Of a DNA stretch of 64,000 nt, positions 1 to 7,819 are shown one piece after another. The stretch lies in assembly GCF_022163125.1 (NCBI RefSeq), contig NZ_CP091881.1, positions 868,001-932,000 on the forward strand, written 5' to 3'. This DNA is from Paenibacillus sp. HWE-109 (lineage in GTDB: Bacteria; Bacillota; Bacilli; Paenibacillales; NBRC-103111). A model generated the notes under the pieces. It worked only from the letters and a program-made list of their open reading frames with translations. It did no database searches and was not told the origin of the DNA. Made by a program: the position numbers and the translations under genes. Position 1 is the stretch's first letter, and the number at the start of each line of letters is the position of its first letter.

Positions 1-160
1 ATAGGTTAAACTGGTAAGGGAGTTTTTATTAAAAACCTATAACGCATTTTGAAGGCACGATTTAAAATGTGGAAATTGTGATATCAAGCCTTTGAGAAAA
101 TTATCTCGTTTTACAGAAAAAGAGGAAACAAATTCCTTAGTTAGGTGTGGTGAAATAGCT

Positions 161-997
161 TTGGAAAACAATAAGATTAAAATACTTGGAGAGTTTTTAA
201 AATCCCGTCGTGAACGGATTAAACCGGATCATATCGAGATTGCTAGTCGTTACGGAAGAAGAAGAACGCCGGGTTTGCGCAGAGAAGAGGTTGCCCAGCT
301 TGCGGGTGTGAGTATCACCTGGTATACCTGGCTGGAACAGGGCAGAGTTGGTTCTGTTTCAAGGGAAGTCCTAGAGAGCGTCGCCCGAGCATTGCAATTA
401 ACTTCTGATGAACAGGCTCATTTGCTTCGATTGGCTGATTACGGAGGGGAGAGGAATGCTAGTCCGAGTACCGGGAAAGCATACCCCGAACTTCAGAACA
501 TTATCGACCAAGTGAACTACCCAGCCATTATAGCAAATCATCGAACGGAGGTGCTGGCTTACAATCGGATGGCAACCGAAATTATTACGGATTTCCATGC
601 CATTCCCGCTGATGAACGCGTAATGACGCAATTAATATTTACAGAACCAAATCTGCGTAAGCAGTTGGTAAACTGGAATGCATTTGCAAATTATACCATG
701 GGTGTATTTCGGATTTATTATGACCAAAAGGCCGGCGATCACTGGTTTGAGTCTTTCGTCAAGCAAATGTGCCTCGAATGCGGGGAATTTAAGAGGTTAT
801 GGCAATTGCACAATATTCAAGAAAAGAAAGCTATCCTTTACACGTTTGATCATTGTGTTGCTGGGCGATTGTTTTTTCAATTGAATACTTTTTCTAATAT
901 TAACGGCGATGAAGACCTTCATTGCTGTATATTTACTCCTATCGCAAGTACCGGTACGGAGGAAAAATTAGCGGAATTGCGACAATTATCCTATTAG
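161..997 (+). CDS. XRE-family regulator with MmyB-like ligand-binding domain
   Basis: The N-terminal part (about residues 5-75) is a helix-turn-helix of the HTH_31 type: GEFLKSRRERI, TPGLRREEVAQLAGVS and TWYTWLEQGR are the usual landmarks. The rest matches the MmyB-like ligand-binding (PAS-like) region in length and pattern (NRMATEII...FTEPNLRK...FRIYYDQ...). Such proteins repress or activate a neighbouring oxidoreductase in response to a fatty-acid-like or redox ligand; this is family knowledge. The reading frame is open from a TTG at 92, but family members begin just before GEFLKSRRER, so the TTG at 161 is preferred, giving 278 aa; the start is uncertain because neither TTG has a strong ribosome site. 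The quinone oxidoreductase gene downstream on the same strand is the likely target (inference). Confidence 0.85.
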   Translation: MENNKIKILGEFLKSRRERIKPDHIEIASRYGRRRTPGLRREEVAQLAGVSITWYTWLEQGRVGSVSREVLESVARALQLTSDEQAHLLRLADYGGERNASPSTGKAYPELQNIIDQVNYPAIIANHRTEVLAYNRMATEIITDFHAIPADERVMTQLIFTEPNLRKQLVNWNAFANYTMGVFRIYYDQKAGDHWFESFVKQMCLECGEFKRLWQLHNIQEKKAILYTFDHCVAGRLFFQLNTFSNINGDEDLHCCIFTPIASTGTEEKLAELRQLSY

Positions 998-1083
998 TCG
1001 GGATACCTGTATAAAGGCAAACTGGTTGACTCCTTGAATGTGAAATATAATGAGCTCATTCCCAATCTAGGAGGTCATTTAAA

Positions 1084-2073
1084 ATGAAAGCCATTGTAAT
1101 CGATCAACCAGGAGGACCGGCAAGCTTAAAATGGTGCGAAAAGAGGGATCTGCAGCCGACCCCAGGCAGGCTTACCATTGATGTTGCATATGCCGGAGTT
1201 GGTTATTTTGAAGTGCTGATGAGCCGTGGTGAATTTATGTCCGATTTTCCGTTGCCGCTTACTCCTGGTTTAGAAGTGTCAGGACACGTACGTGCCATTG
1301 GGGAAGGCGTAGAGGGATTCTACGTCGGTCAACCCGTAGCCTCTATGACGCTGCTTGATTTTAACGGGTTTGCATCTGTCGCGAACGTTCGGCCAGATTT
1401 GACGGTTCCGTTGGATCAATTAGGGGCAGATCTTGACTTGGCGACAGCGGCAGCTTCTATTGTAAATCTGACGACGGCTTACCTGGCCATTAAAGATGTG
1501 TATAGAATGAGAACAGGCGACAACGTACTTATTCATGCAGCCGTAGGCGGTTTGGGCAGCTTTCTTGGACAAGTTGCTAAACGTTTGGGAGCAGGCAAAG
1601 TATTGGGGACTGTTGGAAGCCAAGAGAAGGCTAAGCTTGCCGCTTCCTTCGGATATGACGAATTATTTGTCCGATCTGATTTTGTTGAGCAGACTCTGAA
1701 GGCTACAGGACAAAAAGGCGTTCATGCTGTCTTTGACCCGGTCGGGGGAAGCATGCGTAAACAAAGCTTAGAGGTGCTTCGCCCGTTAGGCCATTTGATT
1801 GTTGTTGGAAACGCCAGCGGTGATCAGGATGTCTCGCATTCTTTTAACCAAATATGGTTTTCCAACAAGCAGTCCGCTGGTTTTACATTAGGCGGATACG
1901 CTGAAAGCAATCCTGCAGAGACCGGGAAAGCGGCACGGGAAGCGTTAGGCATGCTGGCAAGAAAAGAAATCCGTGCTGAGATTCACGGCGTGTATCCTCT
2001 GGAAAAGGCCGCAGAAGCTCTTGCACTTTTAGAACAAAAAAACACTGTCGGCAAACTGGTTTTGCAAGTATAG
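1084..2073 (+). CDS. Zinc-independent alcohol dehydrogenase / NADPH:quinone oxidoreductase (MDR superfamily)
   Basis: A 329-residue medium-chain dehydrogenase/reductase. The GroES-like N-terminal half (about 1-115) contains LTPGLEVSGHVRAIGEGV. The Rossmann half carries the NADPH motif HAAVGGLGSFLGQVAK near residue 155 and VHAVFDPVGG. The catalytic zinc ligands of true alcohol dehydrogenases are absent, which fits the quinone oxidoreductase branch reducing quinones or enones with NADPH. An AGGAGG ribosome site stands about 8 bases before the ATG. It lies 86 bp after the MmyB-type regulator on the same strand. Such regulator/oxidoreductase pairs are common in actinobacteria and Firmicutes; the substrate cannot be read from the sequence. 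Confidence 0.9.
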   Translation: MKAIVIDQPGGPASLKWCEKRDLQPTPGRLTIDVAYAGVGYFEVLMSRGEFMSDFPLPLTPGLEVSGHVRAIGEGVEGFYVGQPVASMTLLDFNGFASVANVRPDLTVPLDQLGADLDLATAAASIVNLTTAYLAIKDVYRMRTGDNVLIHAAVGGLGSFLGQVAKRLGAGKVLGTVGSQEKAKLAASFGYDELFVRSDFVEQTLKATGQKGVHAVFDPVGGSMRKQSLEVLRPLGHLIVVGNASGDQDVSHSFNQIWFSNKQSAGFTLGGYAESNPAETGKAAREALGMLARKEIRAEIHGVYPLEKAAEALALLEQKNTVGKLVLQV

Positions 2074-2152
2074 ACACGTAGAAAAAGAAAACCATTCCCA
2101 TCAGCAACTTAAAAAACTCTGTGGAATGGTATGGAGAATATTTCGGTTTTAA

Positions 2153-2177
2153 CCTAACGGGTAACTATAGTTCAATA
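2153..2177 (+). repeat. Dispersed intergenic repeat, copy 1 (left half only)
   Basis: CCTAACGGGTAACTATAGTTC matches the left block of copies 2-4 (consensus CGCTAACGGGTAACGATAGTT). No clear right block (GTAACGGGCAG) follows. It sits 80 bp downstream of a plus-strand gene, in the same orientation as the other copies. Confidence 0.6.
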
Positions 2178-2330
2178 CGTTTGAGGTGAGGTAAATGCTG
2201 GAGGCAATCTAAGCTAACGTTAGTACAAGGTTACCGTTAAATAGTTGTTACATAATTGAAATCTTATTTTCATGTAGCATTAATCATTCAAGACTATAGT
2301 AAAGATCGACCCCCTTTAAAATATAAACTT

Positions 2331-2364
2331 AGGCCCTCAGCCCGTTGCTGTGGGCCTCTTTTTT
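2331..2364 (+). terminator. Rho-independent terminator
   Basis: AGGCCC...GGGCCT forms a stem around a roughly 15-base loop and is followed by CTCTTTTTT. It is in the right place to stop plus-strand transcription from the oxidoreductase before the convergent MerR gene. Confidence 0.7.
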
Positions 2365-2412
2365 GTCACCGAACGAACGGACAGGTTAACTAATGTTTGA
2401 TTTCCGACTGGG

Positions 2413-3120
2413 TTAGATCGGTGATTTTATCAATTGAATTAATTTGTATAACCTTGATATTCCACACATTTGAGAATCGATCCTCTTATCTAGGTAAGTC
2501 CGGATATTCTCGGCCAGCTTCATGATACTTTGGAGATCCACATGTTCGGTGGCGGCAATCGACTGCTTATATTTCACGGTTTCCTCTGAATAAACGGAGT
2601 TTTGCAGCACTTGGAGCAACCACATTTTTTGCAGATGACCTCCATCGTAATAACGATAATGGTTTTCAGGATCTCGGTCTGCTGCTACATAACCTGCTTT
2701 TTCCCAATAACGGATCGTTGATTTAGGTATTTTCGTCAACTCGGATACTTCATTGATGGTAAAGCGCTCTTTGGCATATGGAGATATATTTTCATTCGCT
2801 TGTAGCCGGATATCTTCGATCAACTTCTCCAATCTCTCTTTATCGTCGTATAAAACGACTTCCTTTTCCCTGATGGCCCACAAAGCGTTATGTATCTTGT
2901 CCCGCTGAAGATAATGAAGCACCTCAGTTGTCACTTCCATCCCGAATGCCGGGGCCAAGGCTTGAATACAGGCCAAGTAAGTTGCATGCAGGTCCGAATA
3001 AAACCGATAGCCGTTCGCTGATCTTTCCGCAGGAGGGATGAGGCCATTGGCTTCATAGTTACGTAAGGTGCTGGGGCTAATCATGAATGTTGCTGCCATT
3101 TTTTTTGGACGCATTTTCAA
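2413..3120 (-). CDS. Tandem double-HTH MerR-family regulator
   Basis: A 235-residue protein with two separate MerR helix-turn-helix domains. The first is at about residues 5-75 (FMISPSTLRNYEANGLIPP, NGYRFYSD). The second is at about 118-185 (FTINEVSELTKIPKSTIRYWEKAGYVAADRD, NHYRYYDGGHLQKM). A charged linker that could form a coiled coil lies between them (KEVVLYDDKERLEKLIEDIRL). Ordinary MerR proteins have one HTH and dimerise through a C-terminal helix; here one chain carries both DNA-binding units and no effector domain is visible. The TTG start has AGGGGAG 8 bases upstream. The divergent gene at 3272 is a possible target, since the two starts are only about 150 bp apart (inference). Confidence 0.85.
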   Translation of the reverse strand: MKMRPKKMAATFMISPSTLRNYEANGLIPPAERSANGYRFYSDLHATYLACIQALAPAFGMEVTTEVLHYLQRDKIHNALWAIREKEVVLYDDKERLEKLIEDIRLQANENISPYAKERFTINEVSELTKIPKSTIRYWEKAGYVAADRDPENHYRYYDGGHLQKMWLLQVLQNSVYSEETVKYKQSIAATEHVDLQSIMKLAENIRTYLDKRIDSQMCGISRLYKLIQLIKSPI

Positions 3121-3271
3121 ATTGCGATCTCCCCTAAAAAATCAGAATTAAAGTTACTTGTAAGGTTTTCTGGAAATTCATAAGATTCTCCTTCTTATTA
3201 TTCGATAAACCTTTCAATTTGCTTGTATGTTGTACAATTTATTTGCAATGATGAAAAGGAGGAGAAAGTGT

Positions 3272-3781
3272 ATGAATAAACAGTTCCCGAATTTCCACCA
3301 AGACATGACAATAAAAGAAATGGGTGAAGCGGCCAATCGTTATATTGAGTCCGAATGGAAGCCCTTGTACGAAGTGATGCATAAGGACTTGACGGCAGCT
3401 TTTCCGGAAATAGAAGATGCGGCTTACGGCCTTTATTTGGACGGTCTGATGCCGGTCATATTCGAACAACTGGAAAGTGCCGGTTATAGTGCGATGGAGA
3501 AGCTTGAGGAGAACGATTTCGTCATCGGAAAGTGCTTGATTTTCAGAAACTCCCTTGAGAAATGGGGCACGGAAGATAACAGATCGAGAATATTTTGGAA
3601 CGTGGTCCGTGACAGGCAAGGCAATCCGTTAGGTACTTTGCTTACGGAAATTCCTCACTCCCATCTGAAATTCGACATTCCTTCGGCACCAGTCGTTTAT
3701 TCACTACCTGAGATTCTCAAGGATAAGATCGTGCAAAGGGTTAGGGAAATTAAAGAATCCGAGCTAAAAACGGGAGAATAG
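3272..3781 (+). CDS. Conserved-looking hypothetical protein, 169 aa
   Basis: The function is not recognised. The ATG at 3272 is chosen because AAAGGAGG stands 8 bases upstream; the frame is open from 3227 without a ribosome site. The protein is acidic and mostly helical by eye in its first two thirds (MTIKEMGEAANRYIESEWKP...). It has no signal peptide or membrane segment and ends in a charged helix (ILKDKIVQRVREIKESELK). It is divergent from the double-MerR regulator, so the two may form a regulator/target pair (inference). No catalytic motif was identified. Confidence 0.7.
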   Translation: MNKQFPNFHQDMTIKEMGEAANRYIESEWKPLYEVMHKDLTAAFPEIEDAAYGLYLDGLMPVIFEQLESAGYSAMEKLEENDFVIGKCLIFRNSLEKWGTEDNRSRIFWNVVRDRQGNPLGTLLTEIPHSHLKFDIPSAPVVYSLPEILKDKIVQRVREIKESELKTGE

Positions 3782-3889
3782 AGCAGTCAATGAAATAATG
3801 AACTTATTTCAAACGATACCAACACGGAATCCTCTTCATCAACTCGTTTAAAACAATGACGGCAGGCGTTCGTCGTTCGTCCCTACTTC

Positions 3890-3964
3890 ATTACGCTAAC
3901 GGGTAACGATAATTCATGGGCTTGCTTCGCGGCAGGTCCTCTTTGTTATTCAAGTAACGGGCAG
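3890..3964 (+). repeat. Dispersed intergenic repeat, copy 2 (complete)
   Basis: The left block ATTACGCTAACGGGTAACGA starts at 3890 and the right block CAAGTAACGGGCAG is at 3951-3964. Between them lies a region with partial self-complementarity (GCTTGCTTCGCGGCAGG). This fills the gap between two small unknown genes; the gap (3782-4098) shows no gene of its own. Confidence 0.65.
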
Positions 3965-4098
3965 GATTGCATGGAAATATCTTGAATTATACAGAGGTAC
4001 TCATCACTTTTGAGGTGACCGTCATGTCAATCGGGCAGGCTAGTTCCAATAGAAAGTTGGAGTTGTTGTTAGGATGCTGGTTAATGGAGGTGCGGATT

Positions 4099-4452
4099 TT
4101 GCAAAGCGTTATTCTAATAGGTGAACGACTTTCGCTCTCGAAACTACAGGAGGCATTTTCCGAGAGCCCATTTAAAATCGTAACGGTGTATAATGGTGAG
4201 CGGCTTTCGGGTGTGTGCTCCTATGGACACATTTACCTGGATGATATGACTTCGTATGTGCCAATTGAATATGAACCAGAGAAACTCAAGTTTATTCATG
4301 ATTCTATTCAGTCACCACAGTTTATTTCATTGTGTTACTCTTCTAAACCCGTATGTATCAAAGCCCTCCAGACGATTAGTACGAAGATACATAATCTGTT
4401 GTTAGACGATGACATGGGGGAAATTGTATCTTTAACCGACAGCATGAAGTAA
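4099..4452 (+). CDS. Small hypothetical protein, 117 aa
   Basis: The function is not recognised. The TTG at 4099 is preferred because ATGGAGG stands about 8 bases upstream; the long upstream extension of the frame runs into repeat copy 2 and is unlikely to be coding. The sequence begins MQSVILIGERLSLSKLQEAF and has alternating strand/helix character, with no signal peptide, membrane helix or known motif. It is flanked by repeat copies, as are the next two small genes. Confidence 0.55.
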   Translation: MQSVILIGERLSLSKLQEAFSESPFKIVTVYNGERLSGVCSYGHIYLDDMTSYVPIEYEPEKLKFIHDSIQSPQFISLCYSSKPVCIKALQTISTKIHNLLLDDDMGEIVSLTDSMK

Positions 4453-4521
4453 ATCAGCGATATAAATTCTTCACCTAACTGCAAATGATAGGCTTTAGAC
4501 TAACAAGAGATGAGGATGCCT

Positions 4522-4800
4522 ATGGGCTTAGAAGTATTCTTAAAGGAATTTCACAGTGAACATTGGCTCAAGTTTGTAGAAACCTGCAACGAAACCTTTG
4601 ATGCAAATGATATCGAATTTATTGATATCAGTGTCCCGCGAGATATTGCTACTGTATTGTATAGGGGACTAAAGAATCATGCTAATAATGGGCTGTTAAA
4701 ACCAGTGCCAGCTTTAAATTTTGAGAGGCCAGTTGATCTATTAAAAAGCGACGATGGCAAAAAAATACTCAAAGTTGCACTTATGCGAATGCCTGACTAA
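4522..4800 (+). CDS. Small protein resembling the C-terminal part of Xre/MbcA/ParS-type antitoxins
   Basis: A 92-residue protein. The tail RPVDLLKSDDGKKILKVALMRM resembles the toxin-binding end of Xre/MbcA/ParS antitoxins (pattern RP-x-x-LL-x-S-x-x-G near the C-terminus). No HTH precedes it and no RES-type toxin follows, so it may be an orphan, a fragment, or a chance match. ATGs at 4510, 4516 and 4522 are in frame; GATGAGG best serves 4522. No promoter was identified. The assignment is tentative; an unknown small protein is the alternative. Confidence 0.5.
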   Translation: MGLEVFLKEFHSEHWLKFVETCNETFDANDIEFIDISVPRDIATVLYRGLKNHANNGLLKPVPALNFERPVDLLKSDDGKKILKVALMRMPD

Positions 4801-4861
4801 TATGAGATAAGAACTGAATTAAGTCTATTTAGATTTGAACTGATGTGAAAAGCGACTCTTT

Positions 4862-4951
4862 ATTGCGCTAACGGGAGACGATAGTTAAATCACAACATGA
4901 CGGCAGCTGGTTTATGATCGGCTGCCGTTTTCAATTGAAGTAAACGGGCAG
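4862..4951 (+). repeat. Dispersed intergenic repeat, copy 3 (complete, with hairpin)
   Basis: The left block ATTGCGCTAACGGGAGACGA begins at 4862. A perfect ACGGCAGC/GCTGCCGT hairpin spans 4900-4928, and the right block GAAGTAAACGGGCAG is at 4937-4951. The hairpin followed by TTTTC could act as a weak terminator for the preceding gene. Confidence 0.65.
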
Positions 4952-4987
4952 AAAAGTTTAATATAAGTAGTTCAAGGAAGTGATTCA

Positions 4988-5557
4988 ATGGATAGTGAAG
5001 AAAAAGATAAATACGATTTAGTCAGGGCATTCCCGCGTGATCTAAACAAAGACGTACGGCAAGTGTTGGACATTATCCCCCAGGAATCACATCTTACTTT
5101 TTCTTATTTTGAGGAACTGAGACTATCTGAGGAAACTCTATATATTCCATCTCGAATTTATTATGATGAACCTAGCCAGTCACAAATATCGTCTCTGACG
5201 GATAATCAACAAACCATACTTTATACCCTGTACACACGCCACCACAACGGCTATGTACGGGAAAAGAATGTAATGAATGCAATCGCCAAGGCAACGGAGT
5301 GTTCTTGGATAACAGCTTATCTGATGCTCATAATCGGTGAATATGTAGAGGAGATCTTACAGGTTATCCATCAAAATCGTTCACTGCTAAACGCAGACTT
5401 CATAAAAACTTTCGTACGTGAAAATCCCAAACTTTATCGAACAATTCAGAGTCGAGTGGTGAGTTATTGGAATTGTTATTATCGATGGAAGTATCCTAAA
5501 CCTGAACAATATGTCGGGTTTCAAGTCCTGGCACATTTGAACCGTTTATTACGCTAA
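4988..5557 (+). CDS. Hypothetical protein, 189 aa, with its 3' end inside a repeat
   Basis: The function is not recognised. AAGGAAGTGA stands just before the ATG. The protein looks helical and soluble, with no signal peptide (MDSEEKDKYDLVRAFPRDLN...; TDNQQTILYTLYTRHHNGYVREKNVMNAI could be a winged-helix-like segment, by eye only). Its last codons and TAA stop (N-R-L-L-R-stop) are supplied by repeat copy 4, so the present C-terminus may have been set by insertion of the repeat. Confidence 0.6.
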   Translation: MDSEEKDKYDLVRAFPRDLNKDVRQVLDIIPQESHLTFSYFEELRLSEETLYIPSRIYYDEPSQSQISSLTDNQQTILYTLYTRHHNGYVREKNVMNAIAKATECSWITAYLMLIIGEYVEEILQVIHQNRSLLNADFIKTFVRENPKLYRTIQSRVVSYWNCYYRWKYPKPEQYVGFQVLAHLNRLLR

Positions 5558-5577
5558 CGCAGAACGATAGCTAAATG
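5545..5577 (+). repeat. Dispersed intergenic repeat, copy 4 (left half), overlapping a stop codon
   Basis: TTTATTACGCTAACGCAGAA followed by CGATAGCTAAATG matches the left block with a few changes. It overlaps the final five codons and the stop of the gene at 4988. Confidence 0.6.
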
Positions 5578-5883
5578 AAAATACCGAGATTTTGAATATA
5601 CTGCCATTGTTTTCGGAACACATCAAGAATCAGGCAGAATGCAGCTTGTTGACGAGTCAACCCATTGAACAGCTGCCTCAGTTAACCAGTCAGCTCGATC
5701 CGCAGGCGCTGGAGCCATTCATGCCATGGTTAGCCTCGTTGCCAGCACATTGCCGGCTAAAGTCTTAAATAGAATATATTTCGTCTCTCCCATCACTAGG
5801 TGGGGGGCTGTTTGACTTTTACATTCAATTAAACATAAGGTTATTTGTAAAATAAAAAGCACCTTTGCAGGTGCTTTAGTGAA
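5558..5883 (+). pseudogene. Possible decayed coding fragment within a gene-poor stretch
   Basis: From about 5574 to 5768 one plus-strand frame is open and gives a protein-like 60-odd residue string (EILNILPLFSEHIKNQ... to LASLPAHCRLKS-stop) with no start codon, because it is preceded at once by a TAG from the repeat. It may be the 3' end of a gene cut off by repeat insertion. The source family is not recognised. The rest of the stretch holds only the terminator of the next gene. Confidence 0.3.
5856..5877 (-). terminator. Terminator of the secreted FN3 protein gene
   Basis: AAAGCACCT-TTGC-AGGTGCTTT is a perfect 9-bp stem with a 4-base loop. Read on the minus strand it runs into TTTTTATTTT, just after the stop of the minus-strand gene. 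Confidence 0.85.
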
Positions 5884-6969
5884 TTAATTACTATCGTACT
5901 CGTTAACTTCGAATGTCAGGATTTTATCGAACAAAATGTAATCTTTGCGAGCTTTAAACGGACCTTTGTTGTTATTATGCTTGTCGATTGCGTATGTAAT
6001 TGAACCTGTTCCTGTCGCTCTAGCATTATACCAATTGATAAACACATCCACTTCTGTCTTTGACAGATCGTATTCTTTTTCAACTCCATTTAAGAGCGTG
6101 ATAACTAGAATTGCTCTACCTGATTGTGCTGGTGCTTGTGGTGTCGCTGAAGTTTCATTTGAATTTCCACTCTCGCCACTTGAATTAACTGCAGTTATAA
6201 CGTAATAATATGTTGTCCCATTAGTTACACTTGTATCGGTATATGATGTTCCGGTAACATTTGTTGCAATAGTTGTATATGGACCACCCGCAATAGTGGA
6301 ACGTTTAACATTGTAGCTTGAAGCGCCTGAAGTAACAGACCAGTTAAGATCAACTTTTGTATCCCCACCTACTGCTGTAAGATTGATCGGTGACGCTGGC
6401 GTTTGAATTGATGTTTCATACATTTGAAACTCATTTAAATCAATATTCACTGTATTATTATTTCCACCTGTGTTTTGCACGATAAAAATTCTGTATTTGA
6501 TGTATTGATCAGTATTTGTGATTGAAAAAGTTTGTAATTGGTATAATTTTTCAACCCAATAACTTCCTTTATATCCACTTTTCGAGTCCAATGTTACCCA
6601 TGATGTACCATCATATGCTTCGAATCTCCACGATTCTGGGCAAAGCGCTGTACTTTGTCCACATGCTATTGCATATGAGGTGACAGTTTTTTTAGTAGGA
6701 AACTCGTATGCAAGCCAAGCATTCTGAAATTCAGTTGTTCCCCAATCAGCATTAACTTCTGTCTTCCCATCAAATGCGTTATAAGGTTGATACCTTGGCC
6801 AATCATAGGCACTACTTTGAGTAATAATTCCCGAAGGCGACGTGCTACTTGTCATAACAGGAATGATATTCGGGGTGCTTTGTGCTGCTGCGATTACACT
6901 AAACATTTGAACAAATACGAGAGATAGAATCAAGAATGAAGATGCCAATTTCAGTTTATACTTTCTCAT
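5884..6969 (-). CDS. Secreted discoidin-like/fibronectin III protein with Paenibacillus-type C-terminal module
   Basis: A 361-residue exported protein. Residues 1-30 are a Sec signal peptide ending at a VIAAAQS-type cleavage site. Residues about 33-190 look like an F5/8-type C (discoidin) sugar-binding domain: AYDWPRYQPYNAFDG, WLAYEFP, WRFEAYDGTSWVTLD, NEFQMYE. Residues about 195-280 are a fibronectin III domain (SPINLTAVGGDTKVDLNW ... TYYYVITAVNSSGES). The last 75 residues (GRAILVITLLNGVEKEYDLS ... NKGPFKARKDYILFDKILTFEV) form a separate module; I recall similar tails on other Paenibacillus secreted proteins, function unknown. No catalytic domain is present, so an adhesive or carbohydrate-binding role is likely. 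Confidence 0.85.
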   Translation of the reverse strand: MRKYKLKLASSFLILSLVFVQMFSVIAAAQSTPNIIPVMTSSTSPSGIITQSSAYDWPRYQPYNAFDGKTEVNADWGTTEFQNAWLAYEFPTKKTVTSYAIACGQSTALCPESWRFEAYDGTSWVTLDSKSGYKGSYWVEKLYQLQTFSITNTDQYIKYRIFIVQNTGGNNNTVNIDLNEFQMYETSIQTPASPINLTAVGGDTKVDLNWSVTSGASSYNVKRSTIAGGPYTTIATNVTGTSYTDTSVTNGTTYYYVITAVNSSGESGNSNETSATPQAPAQSGRAILVITLLNGVEKEYDLSKTEVDVFINWYNARATGTGSITYAIDKHNNNKGPFKARKDYILFDKILTFEVNEYDSN

Positions 6970-7274
6970 TTTTCCATCTTTTCTAAATATATGTTTTTAC
7001 AATCTTTTCGTAGAGTATCCCATTTGTAACATTTTTTATAAACAAATATTGGAAATCAATAGATGGGTCCTTTAGAAAAATTTAGATGGTGGGCCTGCAT
7101 TGAGTAAAAGGTACCGGTATTATTTTTATTGAAAATAAGGAAAATATATACATATTGTCGGAACAACGGACCAAGGAGAATGATTTCATTTCTAGCCTAA
7201 TTGGAGCCCTAAAGAAAAAGGAGCACCCTTAGTCTTTGAATTTAATGGTAAACAACTCGTAATGAGGTCTGTTT

Positions 7275-7339
7275 ACTCAAATAAATAACACACAAGGCTG
7301 CAGCAAAAATTAAACAACGGCCTCGTGTGTTATTTGAGT
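7275..7339. repeat. Long imperfect inverted repeat
   Basis: ACTCAAATAAATAACACACAAGGC at the left pairs with GCCTCGTGTGTTATTTGAGT at the right around a 20-base loop, with one mismatch and a 4-base bulge. No T-run follows on either strand, so it is not an obvious terminator. It could be the trace of a small mobile element. Confidence 0.5.
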
Positions 7340-7442
7340 TTATGCTAATGGTGCTAAAGAAAGATTGTGCTATTTGAATTGTCATTAAGAGATGTAAAAT
7401 GAAAAGAGGATTATGCAATTCTGAGAAAGAGGAGGCAAACCA

Positions 7443-7511
7443 ATGTTAGGACTTGGATTCACAGGTTATGGGGATGTGAACGCCTTCTTGAAAAAGCGTT
7501 TCGCTGCTTGA
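7443..7511 (+). pseudogene. 22-codon ORF behind a strong ribosome site, probable gene remnant
   Basis: AAAGAGGAGG stands about 8 bases before the ATG, yet the frame stops after 22 codons (M-L-G-L-G-F-T-G-Y...). A different frame stays open through the next 120 bases, which suggests a frameshifted remnant. A genuine small peptide cannot be excluded. Confidence 0.35.
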
Positions 7512-7631
7512 ATATCGCGGTTTTCGGAGTTCAAAATGAGTTTGAGTTTGGCGCGAAAACTACAACGGTGTTTTCAAATATTTTGACAAAGGAAGTTGCA
7601 CTCTGTTTGATGCAGGGGGAACTAGTAAAGT

Positions 7632-7652
7632 AAAAAGAGGGCGTACGCCCTC
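7632..7652 (-). terminator. Terminator downstream of the RpiR gene
   Basis: The perfect palindrome GAGGGCGTACGCCCTC (7637-7652), read on the minus strand, is followed by TTTTT. It lies 168 bp beyond the stop of the minus-strand regulator gene. Confidence 0.7.
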
Positions 7653-7819
7653 CCAATGAAATTCCAGTTCTCTACACGACTAAGCCAATTAGTCCGGGCG
7701 GTTTAATAGAGACGTATTCTGCTTGAAATTGAATTTGTATTCACTCCATAAATTGTTCAATGCGCTGGCCCGATTGGAGCAGGTCTAGCAGCGCACGTTC
7801 CCGTAGCTCTCCAGAAAAA

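Larger units (their letters stand above)
2074..2412. other. Intergenic region, quinone reductase to double-MerR gene
   Basis: There is no credible gene here. It holds repeat copy 1, a short palindrome CTAACGTTAG near 2212, and one terminator at 2331-2364. Confidence 0.6.
6970..7819. other. 850-bp region of decayed coding DNA
   Basis: No intact gene is seen. A protein-like string starts near 7157 (LSEQRTKENDFISSLIGALKKK) and continues after a one-base frame change as GAPLVFEFNGKQLVMRSVYSNK-stop near 7288. A second one starts at 7443 behind a perfect AGAGGAGG site (MLGLGFTGYGDVNAFLKKRFAA-stop), with more open sequence in another frame up to about 7632. An inverted repeat (7275-7339) and the rpiR terminator also lie here. 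The parent families are not recognised. Confidence 0.4.
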
